The notes beneath the pieces are model-generated. The model was not told the origin of the DNA, did no database searches, and saw nothing but the letters and a program-made list of their open reading frames with translations. Positions 17,272-26,821 of a DNA stretch of 57,014 bases are shown piece by piece (the first letter of the stretch is position 1; every line of letters begins with the position of its first letter). The stretch is from Acidobacteriota bacterium (GTDB lineage: Bacteria; Acidobacteriota; Vicinamibacteria; Vicinamibacterales; UBA8438): NCBI GenBank assembly GCA_011523845.1, contig WTFV01000188.1, forward strand, positions 1-57,014. The letters are read 5' to 3'. The position numbers and the translations under genes were made by a program.

Positions 17272-18879
17272 CTAACGCACCTGCGGCTTCGCCTTCGCGC
17301 CCTGCTCGGACTTCTCCTGCTTCTCGGGCTTGTCCGGCTGCGCGGGCGGCTGCGGCTGCTGCACCGGCAGCGAGTACTGGTCGATGAGCTCCGGTCGCGG
17401 CCCGGCCGTGGAAATGCCGGCGCCGTCCATCAGGAACGTGACCGCCTCGATGGTGGCGCGCGACGGTCGCGGAAGACCCCCGCGGAATCCCTCGGCGATG
17501 AACAACGGCGTGCGTCCCTGCTCGTTCGGCTGGGTCCAGACGTGGATGTCGGCCCCGAAGTCGGCGAGCTGCTGCACCACCGTCGGGAAGCTGGCGAAGG
17601 CGGCGCCATGCACGGCGGTGTCGCCGTTGTCGTCCACGGCGTCGAGGTTGGCGCCCAGTTCGACCAGCAACGCCACGGCGTCACGCGCCTCGGCCTCCGA
17701 GCCGGCTTCCTCCTCCGGGGCCGTCGTGCCGAGCCCGGCCGCCGCCATCAGCGGCGTGGAACCCTCGACGTTCGGAATGAACGGGTCCGCACCGAGCTCC
17801 AGCAGCAGCTTCATGAATGCGACGTCGGCCCGGTCGGCCGCCATCAGAAACGCGGTGGCCCCCTCCATCCCGAGCCGGGACGCGGTGTGCGGCGGACGAA
17901 GGGCGCTGTTCAACTGCAGGTTGACGTCCGCACCCAGGCCCACGAGCTTGCGGACGAACTGCAGCCCGGTCAGGTTGCCCGACCCGATCGGCGGCGGGTC
18001 GCCCCGGTCGCTCGCGTCCGGCTTCCGGACCCACGACATCGTGTGCAGCGGCGAGAACCCGGAGCGTTGATCGTTCGGGTCGGCGCCGGCCTCGATCAGC
18101 TCGACCGCGAGCTCGAAGTGGCCGTTGCGAACCGCCAGCAGCAGCGAACTCATGCCGTCGTCCACCGGCCGGTAGCTGGCGTTGTTGACCGCCGCGTCGG
18201 GACCGTCCTTCACCCGTTCCAGGACCGCGTCGACGTCCACACCCGCCTCGAGGAATCGGTGCACGACGTCGATGTTGCCCTCGCGGACGGCGAAGAACAG
18301 CGGTGTGAACCCGGACCGGAGAGATGCATGGACATCGGCGCCAGCGTCCAGCAGGGCGTTGACGATGCCCAGGTGCCCTTCAGAAGCGGCCCACATCAGC
18401 GCGGTCTGCTCCCGCCGCTCGCGCGCGTTCGGGTCGGCGCCCGCGGTCAGCAACGCCTGCACGGCGGCGAGATTCCCGCTACGCGCCGCCGTCATCAGAA
18501 CGGTCTCGCCGCCCAGCAGCGCCACGTTCGGGTCGGCGCCCGCATCGAGCAGGAACCGCACGAAGTCGGCGTTGCCGTTGGTGGCGACCAGCGACAACGC
18601 AGGCACGCCATAGCGGTTCATCGCGTTCGCGTCCGCACCCGCCTCGACCAGCAGCCGCGCCGTATCGAGGTCGTCGTGATACGCCGCCCAGTGCAGGGCG
18701 GTCGTGCCGTCGACCTGCGGAGCGTTCACGTCCACGCCCTCGGCGAGCAGGGTGCGAACGAGCTTGCCCTGCCCCTGCTCGGCCGCATCGGCGAGGGTGG
18801 TCTCCTCCGCCGCCGTGGCCGTACCGGCGAGGGCAAGCGTCAGGACGGAGAGTCCAGCGATCAATCGTCGCCAATCCAT
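17272..18879 (-). CDS. Secreted ankyrin-repeat protein
   Basis: The 535-aa protein has a signal peptide (LIAGLSVLTLALAGTATAAE) and about ten ankyrin repeats with clear cores (TALHWAAYHDDLDTARLLVEAGADAN, in parts; TPLFFAVREGN; TPLMAAAGLG). It ends in a Pro/Lys/Gln-rich tail from about residue 500. Ankyrin arrays mediate protein contacts and are common exported proteins in Acidobacteriota. ATG 18879 is chosen over 18909 because the latter lies within the dispersed repeat. It is downstream of the DUF1552 gene with a repeat between, and ends at a good terminator. Confidence 0.9.
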   Translation of the reverse strand: MDWRRLIAGLSVLTLALAGTATAAEETTLADAAEQGQGKLVRTLLAEGVDVNAPQVDGTTALHWAAYHDDLDTARLLVEAGADANAMNRYGVPALSLVATNGNADFVRFLLDAGADPNVALLGGETVLMTAARSGNLAAVQALLTAGADPNARERREQTALMWAASEGHLGIVNALLDAGADVHASLRSGFTPLFFAVREGNIDVVHRFLEAGVDVDAVLERVKDGPDAAVNNASYRPVDDGMSSLLLAVRNGHFELAVELIEAGADPNDQRSGFSPLHTMSWVRKPDASDRGDPPPIGSGNLTGLQFVRKLVGLGADVNLQLNSALRPPHTASRLGMEGATAFLMAADRADVAFMKLLLELGADPFIPNVEGSTPLMAAAGLGTTAPEEEAGSEAEARDAVALLVELGANLDAVDDNGDTAVHGAAFASFPTVVQQLADFGADIHVWTQPNEQGRTPLFIAEGFRGGLPRPSRATIEAVTFLMDGAGISTAGPRPELIDQYSLPVQQPQPPAQPDKPEKQEKSEQGAKAKPQVR

Positions 18880-18890
18880 GTGTCGTCTCC

Positions 18891-19027
18891 CATTCGAGCG
18901 GCGATGCATCCCGCCTCGCTTTGTTGCTCCTCGGTCACATGCAGTCCGGCATGCTCCCTCGTCGCGCCGCGCGATCCGGGCGCCTCGCCGCTCTCGGTGC
19001 CATGCGGCGTTTCACCACGGGCTGCTA
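18891..19027 (-). repeat. Dispersed intergenic repeat, copy 2
   Basis: This is the reverse-complement partner of 11577-11718. It starts at the DUF1552 stop codon (TAGCAGCCCGTGGTGAAAC on the minus strand) and ends at ATGCATCGCCGCTCGAATG, just before the ankyrin start. Both copies sit directly after a stop codon and before the next gene on the same strand. Confidence 0.7.
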
Positions 19028-20368
19028 CACCGGCACCGCGTCGACCAGCTTCTCGATCCGGCCGTCGCCGTCGCCGAACGAATCGAGGTGCACGCCCACC
19101 CGGTCGAGCAGCGTGAGGTGCAGGTTGCCGAGCGAAACGCCCTTCGCGTAGTTGATGTGCTGCCCGCCGTTCATGCCGCACGCGGCGCCGCCGACCACCA
19201 GGATCGGCAGGTTCTCGTGGTCGTGCAGGCTGGAGTTGCCCATCCCGCTGCCGTACATGTAGACGGTGTTGTCGAGCAGCGACCCGTCGCCGTCCGGCGT
19301 GTTCTTCAGCTTCTCGAGGAACTCGGCGAACAGCGACACGTGGAACGTGTTGATCATGGAGATCTTCAGCAGCTTCTCCGGATCGTTCCCGTGGTGGCTG
19401 GTCGGGTGGTGCGGGTCCGGCACCCCGATCTCGGGATACGTGCGGTTGCTCAGCTCGCGCGTGAGCTGGAAGCTCACCACCCGCGTGATGTCCGCCTGGA
19501 ACGCGAGCGCCTGCAGGTCGAACATGAGCCGTGCGTGATCCGCGAACGCGGCCGGGACGCCGACGGGGCGATCCACATCGGGCATCGGGTTGTCGAGCGC
19601 GCTGTTCTCCGCCCGCTGGATCTGCCGCTCGATCTCGCGAACGCTGTCGATGTACTGATCGACTCGCACGCGGTCGGCCGCCCCCACCTCGCGCTTCAGG
19701 CGCGCGATGTCGGCGCTGAACGAATCGAGCAGGCTGCCGCGGCTCCGCAGCGCCGCCTGCCGCTCGGCGGCGGTGCCGCCCTCGCCGAACAGACGCTCGA
19801 ACACGATGCGCGGATGCGCCTCGGACGGCAGCGGCGTGGTCGGCGACGACCATGACAGGCAGTTCTGGTAGACGCAGGCGTAGCCGTTGTTGCACACCCC
19901 GGCGAGCGGGTTCAGATCCATCGACAGCTCGAGGGACGGGAGCTGCGTGTCCCGCCCGATCTTCTTCGCCGCGATCTGGTCGACCGTCGTCCCCAGGTGG
20001 TAGTCGGAGCTCTCGGTGTGCTTGGCGTAGGCCGCGCTCAGGAACCCGGAGTTCGACGTGTCGTGGGTCCCCGGATACGAGAGCTGCAACTCCAGGTTGG
20101 TGACGACCGTCAACTGCTCCTTGACCGGCTCGAGCGGACTCAGGATCGGGGTCAATTGTCCCAGACGCCCGTCCTCGGCCGGCGTCCACCGGCCATGGTC
20201 GCATCCCATCGGGATGAACACGAAGCCGAGCCTCCGCACCGGACGGGCCGGCGTGTTGGCCAGCGCGGTCGCCGCGGGCACCATCGCGTCGAGCAGCGGC
20301 AGCGCCAGGGTGGCCTGCAGCCCCCGCAGGAAAGTACGCCGGGGGAGGGCCTTCTTCGTGATGATCAT
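19025..20368 (-). CDS. DUF1552 secreted protein
   Basis: The 447-aa protein starts with a twin-arginine-like signal (LPRRTFLRGLQATLALPLLDAM). It then follows the DUF1552 pattern: RLGFVFIPMGCDHGRWTP, a central GTHDTSNSGFLSA, QLPSLELSMD and a C-terminal YMYGSGMGNSSLHDHENLP. DUF1552 proteins are exported and always paired with DUF1592-type cytochrome-like proteins in Planctomycetes and Acidobacteria. Their function is unproven. Its ATG overlaps the stop of the DUF1592 gene by four bases, so translation is coupled. The start at 20368 follows GAGGAG. Confidence 0.9.
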   Translation of the reverse strand: MIITKKALPRRTFLRGLQATLALPLLDAMVPAATALANTPARPVRRLGFVFIPMGCDHGRWTPAEDGRLGQLTPILSPLEPVKEQLTVVTNLELQLSYPGTHDTSNSGFLSAAYAKHTESSDYHLGTTVDQIAAKKIGRDTQLPSLELSMDLNPLAGVCNNGYACVYQNCLSWSSPTTPLPSEAHPRIVFERLFGEGGTAAERQAALRSRGSLLDSFSADIARLKREVGAADRVRVDQYIDSVREIERQIQRAENSALDNPMPDVDRPVGVPAAFADHARLMFDLQALAFQADITRVVSFQLTRELSNRTYPEIGVPDPHHPTSHHGNDPEKLLKISMINTFHVSLFAEFLEKLKNTPDGDGSLLDNTVYMYGSGMGNSSLHDHENLPILVVGGAACGMNGGQHINYAKGVSLGNLHLTLLDRVGVHLDSFGDGDGRIEKLVDAVPV

Positions 20369-22788
20369 GACGATCTCCTCATCTGGAATGGAACGCTCTT
20401 GACGATTTCCACTACGAGCGACGACAGGCGGTAGCCATCCTGCTCGGTGGCGCGCAGGATCCGGCGAATGGTCGGCTGGTCGTAGTACTCGACGCCCCGC
20501 CCGAGCGCGAACGTCAGCAGTTTCTCGGCAATCGTGCCGGCGAACAGGTCGGTGCGGGTCAGCAGTCCCGCCTCCAGGCCGTCGATCCCGTTGAACTCGC
20601 CGACCAGGGGCAGGCCCCCGGACACGTCGATGGACGCGGTGTCCCCTTCGTGATCGCGCCAGCGGCCCACGGCGTCGAAGTTCTCGAGCGCGAAGCCGAC
20701 CGGATCGATCGTGCGGTGACAGTTCGCGCAGACCGGGTTGCTCCGGTGCGCGGCCAGCCGCTCCCGCATCGGCAGGTTGGCGACCACCTCGTTCTCTTCG
20801 AGCGCCGGCACGTTCGGCAGCGGCGGCGGCGGCGGCGCGCCGAAGACGTTGGACAGCACCCATACGCCGCGGATCACCGGCGACGTGCGCGTCGCATACG
20901 AGGTCACCGACAGGATGCTGCCGTGCCGCAGAAGTCCGCCGCGCCGGCTGTCGGGATCGAGCTGCACCCGGCGGAAGCGGGTCCCGTACACGTCGGGGAT
21001 CCCGTAGTGCTTGGCGAGCCGCTCGTTGAGGAACGTGTAGTCCGCGTCGAGCAGCTCCGCCACGCCGCGGTCCTCGCGCAGCACGCTGTCGAAGAAGCGC
21101 TCCGTCTCCTCCCGCATCGCCCGGCGCAGGTTGTCGTCGAAGTCCGTGAACAGGCGCGGGTTCGGGCTGACGGACACCAGGTTGCGGAGCTGGAGCCACT
21201 GCCCGGCAAAGTTGGTCGAGAGGTTGAAGGAACGCGGATCGGCCAGCATCCGGCGGGTCTGCCGCTCGAGCTCCTCCGGATTGCTCAGCTCGCCGCGAAT
21301 CGCCGCATCGAGGAGCTCGTCGTCCGGAATGCTGCTCCACAGGAAGAACGACAGTCGGGACGCCAGCTCCAGATCGCTGATCGGGTACGCGCCGCCGGCC
21401 ATGTCCTGCGGATCCAGCTCCACGCGGAAGAGGAACTCCGGGTTGATGAGCACCGCGCCCAACGCCTTCTCGATGCCGCTGTCGAAGTCGCCCCCGGCGC
21501 GCCCTTCGCGATAGAAGGCCAGCGGACCCTCGACATCCTCCGCGACGATCGGCCGGCGGAAGGCGCGGCGCATCAGGGTCGAGAGGATCTCGCGCGCGCA
21601 CGGCTCCTCGTCGCCCGGCCCGTCCGGCCGGCAGACGAAGATGCGGTCGCGGCTCGGCGTGTCGGCGGCGCCCTGCGGCGCGTACGGTCCCGTCACCGTC
21701 ACCTGGTAGACGGCGGGCGTCTGGCGCGGATGCCGCGTCTCGTTGAAGTGCGACTGCAGGGGCTGGCGCTCGGTCTCGGGCACCGAATCTCCGTCCCGCG
21801 CGAACGTCACGCCGAGCTGGTGCGGGCCGGCGGTGACGGGCACGCGCACCTTCAGGTTCCGATCCAGCAGCGTGTCGTCGTTGCCTTCCGGCCGCGCGAT
21901 CGTGAAGCTCGCGATCGGCATGCGGTCGAGCAGGAACTGCAGCTCGTGCGACCGCGGGTCGCGCAGGCCGCCGATGTTGCCGCTGCGATTGCGGGCCAGG
22001 AGCACCTGGATGTCGTACTGTCCGTCCTGCGGGAAGGTGTGCGACACGACCACGCCGCCCCGGGTGCCGATGGGCAGCCCCGGCACGTGCGCTTCCTGCG
22101 TGGTGTCCGGGGGCACGCGGATCACGGCGCTCTCGACGGACTCCTGCTGCGCGCCGACGGCCAGCCGGCTGATCCTGCGCGCCGCGGAGATGTAGCGGTC
22201 GAGCAGCGCGGGCGAGAGGTTGCCGACCGTCACGTTGTCGAAGCCGTACCCGCTCTCGTCCGGGAGCAGCAGCGCGGTGGCGTCGATGTCCAGCGCCAGC
22301 AGGTCGCGGATCGAGTTCTGATACTCCGTGCGGTTGAGGCGCCGGAGCGTCTCCGTCCGGCCCGGGTTCGGATTCGTCTCCCACGCGGCGTCGAGCGACG
22401 TCTCCAGCCACTCGCGCATCGCCTGACGCGCCTCGGCGGGCGGCTGCGGCCGGTTGGACGGCGGCATGGTGCCGGTGCGCAGCTTCTGGATCACCTTCTC
22501 CCAGGTCTCCGCGCCCTCGGCGACATGCAGCGTGTCGATCTCCTGCAGGCTGAGGCCGGCCGTTTCGAGACGGTCGTTGTGGCAGGTCACGCAGTAGCGG
22601 TTCAGCAACTGCCGGCTGTCGGTCGCCCCGGCCGGCGCCTCGCTCGCCGCTGGCGCGACGGCGCTCGCCGACGCCGAGGTCGGCTCCTGTGCGGAGAGCC
22701 CGGCGGGCAGGCCCACCGACGCCGCCAAGACCAACCCCGCGTACAGGATTCCGATCCTGGGGATGCACTTCCGCATGGTCTGATTCAT
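20365..22788 (-). CDS. Secreted DUF1587/1592/1588/1585 multidomain cytochrome-like protein
   Basis: The 807-aa protein has a signal peptide (ILYAGLVLAASVGLPAG) and an N-terminal haem motif CVTCH at residues 66-70 with the downstream MPPSNRPQP. A DUF1587 block follows (RRLNRTEYQNSIRDLL), then DUF1592/1588 segments and a second haem-type motif (CANCH) near the C-terminus with TIDPVGFALENFDA (DUF1585). This is the usual domain order. It is thought to act with DUF1552 proteins in exported polymer or redox processes, without biochemical proof. First gene of a coupled pair; ATG 22776 is an alternative start. Confidence 0.92.
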   Translation of the reverse strand: MNQTMRKCIPRIGILYAGLVLAASVGLPAGLSAQEPTSASASAVAPAASEAPAGATDSRQLLNRYCVTCHNDRLETAGLSLQEIDTLHVAEGAETWEKVIQKLRTGTMPPSNRPQPPAEARQAMREWLETSLDAAWETNPNPGRTETLRRLNRTEYQNSIRDLLALDIDATALLLPDESGYGFDNVTVGNLSPALLDRYISAARRISRLAVGAQQESVESAVIRVPPDTTQEAHVPGLPIGTRGGVVVSHTFPQDGQYDIQVLLARNRSGNIGGLRDPRSHELQFLLDRMPIASFTIARPEGNDDTLLDRNLKVRVPVTAGPHQLGVTFARDGDSVPETERQPLQSHFNETRHPRQTPAVYQVTVTGPYAPQGAADTPSRDRIFVCRPDGPGDEEPCAREILSTLMRRAFRRPIVAEDVEGPLAFYREGRAGGDFDSGIEKALGAVLINPEFLFRVELDPQDMAGGAYPISDLELASRLSFFLWSSIPDDELLDAAIRGELSNPEELERQTRRMLADPRSFNLSTNFAGQWLQLRNLVSVSPNPRLFTDFDDNLRRAMREETERFFDSVLREDRGVAELLDADYTFLNERLAKHYGIPDVYGTRFRRVQLDPDSRRGGLLRHGSILSVTSYATRTSPVIRGVWVLSNVFGAPPPPPLPNVPALEENEVVANLPMRERLAAHRSNPVCANCHRTIDPVGFALENFDAVGRWRDHEGDTASIDVSGGLPLVGEFNGIDGLEAGLLTRTDLFAGTIAEKLLTFALGRGVEYYDQPTIRRILRATEQDGYRLSSLVVEIVKSVPFQMRRSS

Positions 22789-22848
22789 CCGGGCATTGTA
22801 GGTTTCGACCGGGTGAAATTCAAGGAAGAAGTGACGAGCGTCGGCGGC

Positions 22849-23862
22849 CTACCTGGCTTCGCTGGCGCGCTCCTGCGCCCGATACCCGGCGAGAATGCCC
22901 TCCATGCCCAGATTGCCCTCGTGGCAGGCGTACTCGAACAGCGGATCCTCGCTCCGTCGGAGGGGAATCATCACCGTCCAGGGCCGGGTCCACGTGGTCG
23001 AGTCCTCGAACGTGACCTCGTAGTGGAGCGTGTCGGGTCCGACGCGCGTGAACCGCTCGATGATCGTGAGATCCTCGGACGCGCCCCAGAAGGCTCCCAG
23101 GCTGGAGTAGTTCGTCGTCTCGACCACCAGCGTGTCGCCCTCCCAGCGGCCCCGCGAATCGCCGTGCAACTGCCGGATCCTGCTGCTCGGGTGCGGCGGC
23201 CCGTCGATCGGAATCACGCGCGCGTCGTGAATCATCTCCATGAGAACGACCGCGTGGTCGCGGCTCTGGAAGATCTGGTAGTAGCTGTTGTACCCGGCGA
23301 AGAGGGACGGCACGCCGAAGGTGATGCAGCGCTCGCTCAGCGGCCGGTCGGCCCACGAGTCCGCCCTCGGCGCGATGGGAGGCGGCGGCTGGCCCCGCCC
23401 CGCCCGCTCGGCCTCCGGCGTGCGCGCGGGAATACGCCCGTCGGGAGGATCCACCACCAGGGAGGTCCGGTTGTCGAAGTCACGCTCGACCAGCCAGAAC
23501 TGGTTGTAGTTGCCGGTCCCCGGGTCGTAGGAATCGACGTCGGTGATGCCGGCCAGGGCCGCAAGCGCCAACTGATCGCCGAAGACGGCGTCGAGGCCGC
23601 TCGCCGTCACGTCGGCCGCGGCGGCCCTGAACGCGGCAAGCTCCTCGTCGGTCAAGCGGTCCTTGCCCGCCCAGGCCGCGGGCCGTTCGAGCGGGGTCGC
23701 GTTGTTGTTCGCCCAGACGCCCTGCAGGTCAGGGTAGCCGTCCGGAGTTCGGGGAACCGTCCACTCGTCGGCGGCCGGCTGGGCCCACGCCGAGGAAGGC
23801 GCGAGCGTGAACAACGCCACCGCCACCACCACCACGCCGGCAACGACGAACCGTCCAGCCAT
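22849..23862 (-). CDS. Secreted protein of unknown function, 'PDLQGVW' family, copy 1
   Basis: The 337-aa protein has a signal peptide (FVVAGVVVVAVALFTLAPSSAWA). It opens with WTVPRTPDGYPDLQGVWANN and carries the family's blocks: TSLVVDPPDGRIP, LSERCITFGVP, VVLMEMIHDARVIPIDG, GRWEGDTLVVETTNYS and DPLFEYACHEGN. It is a paralog of the gene at 26822-27877. The family is very common in Acidobacteriota; its function is unknown. No catalytic motif is evident. ATG 23862 is set by the signal peptide. Confidence 0.75.
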   Translation of the reverse strand: MAGRFVVAGVVVVAVALFTLAPSSAWAQPAADEWTVPRTPDGYPDLQGVWANNNATPLERPAAWAGKDRLTDEELAAFRAAAADVTASGLDAVFGDQLALAALAGITDVDSYDPGTGNYNQFWLVERDFDNRTSLVVDPPDGRIPARTPEAERAGRGQPPPPIAPRADSWADRPLSERCITFGVPSLFAGYNSYYQIFQSRDHAVVLMEMIHDARVIPIDGPPHPSSRIRQLHGDSRGRWEGDTLVVETTNYSSLGAFWGASEDLTIIERFTRVGPDTLHYEVTFEDSTTWTRPWTVMIPLRRSEDPLFEYACHEGNLGMEGILAGYRAQERASEAR

Positions 23863-24023
23863 CGGACCCCTCGCTTTCTCCCGACCGTCCGCCGTGGCGT
23901 TACCGTCGGAACCACGGACATGGGTCGCTGTGTGCACCAGCGCCGTTGCCCGCGGCGCCGACTTCCGAGCCCCGAGGCGCAAGATCCGGAGCTCTCCGAT
24001 AAACAGGGCTGCCCGGGCCCGGA

Positions 24024-25349
24024 TCACTCCGGAATCGTGTAGGGGACCGCCCACTCGTGGGCGCCCCAATGAATGACGAGCCGGCCGGCGGCCGGCGCCT
24101 CCGGCACCAGGGCGGCGCCGAAGGGGCGCGTGGCAAGCCCGTCGCGCGAATAGGCCAGATCGATCTCGGCGGCATCGAAGGCCTGGTCGTGCTGCGTGCC
24201 CCACGAGTCCGCCTCGTGGTTGAACACCAGGCGCCAGCCGTCGCCGCGACGCTTCAGCCAGAGGCCGTAGGAGCCGGCGAAGCCCGGAGCCAGGTTGCCG
24301 GTCGGAATCGCCACATCGCCGAACCGGAGCGGCGTCTCGTTGCGGAGCCGCAGCACCGCCGCCCGCGTCAACCGCAGCACCTCGCCGTCGGCCAGCGTCT
24401 CCACCCCGGCGAAGTCATCGAGATCCACGCTCTGCTCCTGCCAGAAGAGCACGGCGAGACGCGCATCCCCCGGCAGCTCGACGGCCGACTCGTGCCTCTC
24501 CGAAAGCCGCAGGAAGCGGGCGCCGGCGCTCGTGTCGGAGTCGAACCGCAACGACTCCCTCTCGTTGGCGACGCGGGGACCCTCGTCCTCCTCCGACTCG
24601 TCGCCGCCCACCTCGTCCGCCTCGGCGGCCTCCCCTGCGGGCTCGGACGCTTCTTCGGATTCCGCTTCCCCTGCCTGCTCGCCCGCCTCCTCCTCATCCG
24701 GATCAGGAGGATCTGCAAAGTGCAAATCGGCCGTCCAGCGGTGGTCGCGCCAGCGCAATATCAACTGCCCCGCGGCTTCCCCGGTGGGCACCAGCGCGGC
24801 AGAGAAGGTCTCCTGCGCAGCGGCGGCCTCGCGGGTCAGCGCGACCTGGCCGATCACGGTCGTGTCCCGCCCGGAGGGGGCAGTGTCCGCGCCCGCCGCG
24901 CGCCCGTCGTCCTCGCCGTCCGCGTCGTCGTCCGTCCCGTTCTCGTCAGCGTCCGGTTTCCCCCGCAGGTCGAGCGACCAGCCGCCGGCGGTGCGCGCCA
25001 GCCACAGTTCCAGGGTTGCCGTCGCGGGGTCCGGCGACTCGCTGCCGCCGGGCTGCGAGCCGTCGAGCGTACCGATGCGCAGCCGCGGCATGGCTTCGAT
25101 TTCGCCGACGCGGACCCGCGTGCTCGACGCGGACACGTCCTCCGTCAACAGCTCCCGATAAACGGGGTCCCCGGCACCGAGTCCCGGCTCGAAGGAGACC
25201 GCGACCGGGCGCAGGTTCAGGGTGAGTTCGGCGCGAACGACGTCCGCCGGCGGAGAATCGGCATCGTCCTGCTGCGCCCCGGCGGCAACCGGGGCGAGCA
25301 GGCACGCGCCGAGTCCGCACGCCAGCAGACCCGACTTGGTCGAAGACAT
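24024..25349 (-). CDS. Secreted protein with DUF2911-like domains and acidic linker
   Basis: The 441-aa protein has a signal peptide (LLACGLGACLLAPVAAGA) and two related beta-rich segments. The C-terminal one (GSYGLWLKRRGDGWRLVFN, WGTQHD, GRLVIHWGAHEWAVPY) resembles DUF2911. An acidic Glu/Asp-rich linker of about 50 residues (around residues 235-280) separates them. The N-terminal part repeats the theme (GQLILRWRDHRWTADLHF). Start ATG 25349 is preferred over an upstream TTG. It lies in a same-strand run with the PHM-cytochrome gene upstream. The domain match is by eye and moderate. Confidence 0.6.
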   Translation of the reverse strand: MSSTKSGLLACGLGACLLAPVAAGAQQDDADSPPADVVRAELTLNLRPVAVSFEPGLGAGDPVYRELLTEDVSASSTRVRVGEIEAMPRLRIGTLDGSQPGGSESPDPATATLELWLARTAGGWSLDLRGKPDADENGTDDDADGEDDGRAAGADTAPSGRDTTVIGQVALTREAAAAQETFSAALVPTGEAAGQLILRWRDHRWTADLHFADPPDPDEEEAGEQAGEAESEEASEPAGEAAEADEVGGDESEEDEGPRVANERESLRFDSDTSAGARFLRLSERHESAVELPGDARLAVLFWQEQSVDLDDFAGVETLADGEVLRLTRAAVLRLRNETPLRFGDVAIPTGNLAPGFAGSYGLWLKRRGDGWRLVFNHEADSWGTQHDQAFDAAEIDLAYSRDGLATRPFGAALVPEAPAAGRLVIHWGAHEWAVPYTIPE

Positions 25350-25383
25350 CGGCAATCCCGTGCGTGTCGGCAAGCCTCGACCG

Positions 25384-26688
25384 TCAGTCCTGATCGTTCG
25401 TCGTCGAGGCGTCGTCGAGCTCGGTGTAGCTGAGGAACGCGAGGGCCATCTCGTCGTTGGTCCGCTGGCCGAAGCCGACGCTGCGGTCGGCGTTGAAGCC
25501 GCGCCGCACCCCGCGCTCCTCGGTGCTGTCGTACCAGAAGCTCGCCTCGATGCGGGTACCCTTCGGCAGCAGCTTCGGCTCGCGGTACTTGTAGGTCACC
25601 TGCCAGCCCTGGTCGTAGTGCGGCACGTCGAGCAGCAGCTCCTCGGTGCCGTCCGGGTAGTAGGCGGTGTAGCGGGACGCGATCGCGCGCAGGTGCGCGT
25701 GCGGCCACAGGTTGAGCACCAGGATGTCCTTCTCGAGGGTGCGGGCCATGCCGACCCGGTAGCGCGGATGGTTCGGCGGAATCTCGAACCCGTTGTTGCC
25801 CAGGGTGTCGGTGATGACCTGGTGGGCCACCGGCCGCTCCTCTACGAAGAACCCGACCTCGGCCTGGCTCGTGAACGAGGTCCCGGGACCCGGCTCCTTG
25901 TTGAAGTGCATGTTGAAGTTGAGCACCGAGCCCTTCTCCAGGAACAGGCCGTAGCCGTCGGGCAGCATCCCCGACTCGCCGCCCTCCGCCACGCAGCTCA
26001 GCAGGCCGCCCAGGGCCACCGCCGACTTGTTCGCGCCGGTGATGACCTTGCCGTCCTCGGGCCGCACGAACGCGCACATGTGATGCACGCCCGAGCCCTC
26101 GGCCCCCGTCCGCAGCTCCCAGCCACGCACCCAGACGTCCTCCGGCACCACGTCCTCCGGGATCCGCACGTCGAACGAGATGTTGATGTCGAAGGCGTCG
26201 TCCGGCACCACGAACGGCTCCTCCATGCGGACGACGAAGTCGGGCGTGCCGTGGGACCACCCGTCGTGCAGATCCTCCGGCCAGACCGGCGCCGGCGGCG
26301 CCTCGGCCCGGTCGCCGGCGGGCGCACCCGCGTCGACCCAGTTCAGGATCGTGTCGATCTCGGCGTCGGTAAGCCCGCGCTCGTTCTCGAAGACCCCCTT
26401 CGGTTCGGACGCGAACCAGGGAGGCATCTCGCGCGACTCCACCTTGCGGGCGATGGCGCGGGCCCACGGACGCGTATCCTCGTAGCTCATGAACGACATC
26501 GGGGCCACCAGGCCGCTGATGTTGTGGCCCGACGGCCGGTGACAGGTCTGGCAGTTCTCCTGCACGATGGGCAGCACGTCCTTGTAGTACGTCGCCGCGG
26601 CCTCGTTGGCCGCCGACGCCGGACCCGCCAACCCGATCACGACGCCGAGCGCCGCAACGACCGACACGATGCGTGAACACGTGGTCAT
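25384..26688 (-). CDS. Secreted monohaem cytochrome fused to PHM-like copper type II domain
   Basis: The 434-aa protein has a signal peptide (IVSVVAALGVVIGLAG) and an N-terminal cytochrome-like domain with CQTCH at residues 46-50. A copper type II monooxygenase-like region follows: HHMCAFVRP, NMHFN and PHAHLR match the His ligands of peptidylglycine alpha-hydroxylating monooxygenase. This fusion is known in Acidobacteriota and may couple haem electron delivery to copper oxygen activation; that use is inference. The ATG at 26688 fits the signal peptide. Upstream is the second 'PDLQGVW' gene on the same strand. Confidence 0.85.
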   Translation of the reverse strand: MTTCSRIVSVVAALGVVIGLAGPASAANEAAATYYKDVLPIVQENCQTCHRPSGHNISGLVAPMSFMSYEDTRPWARAIARKVESREMPPWFASEPKGVFENERGLTDAEIDTILNWVDAGAPAGDRAEAPPAPVWPEDLHDGWSHGTPDFVVRMEEPFVVPDDAFDINISFDVRIPEDVVPEDVWVRGWELRTGAEGSGVHHMCAFVRPEDGKVITGANKSAVALGGLLSCVAEGGESGMLPDGYGLFLEKGSVLNFNMHFNKEPGPGTSFTSQAEVGFFVEERPVAHQVITDTLGNNGFEIPPNHPRYRVGMARTLEKDILVLNLWPHAHLRAIASRYTAYYPDGTEELLLDVPHYDQGWQVTYKYREPKLLPKGTRIEASFWYDSTEERGVRRGFNADRSVGFGQRTNDEMALAFLSYTELDDASTTNDQD

Positions 26689-26821
26689 TCCTGAATCTCC
26701 TCACCGGCCGTCGAGGACCGGCTGATGCGTCTCGTCTCGTAAGGGTACACCATCCGCCGCGGCGGCACGTCTGCGCGCCGAAATCCGCGCGCGCTCACGG
26801 CGACGGCGAAGCCGCGGAAAT

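Noticed and set aside
19025..22768. A single 1247-codon minus-strand reading of DUF1552 with upstream sequence
   Set aside because: The true genes are two: DUF1592 ends at 20365 in another frame and DUF1552 starts at 20368 with an ATG after GAGGAG. The joined reading is an artefact.
20650..24042. A plus-strand reading frame of about 1130 codons opposite the DUF1592 and 'PDLQGVW' genes
   Set aside because: It is antisense to genes with clear motifs and signal peptides. High G+C leaves long open frames on the opposite strand. No recognisable domain.
25222..26676. Long plus-strand frame opposite the PHM-cytochrome gene
   Set aside because: Low-complexity Arg/Val/His translation and antisense to a motif-supported gene.
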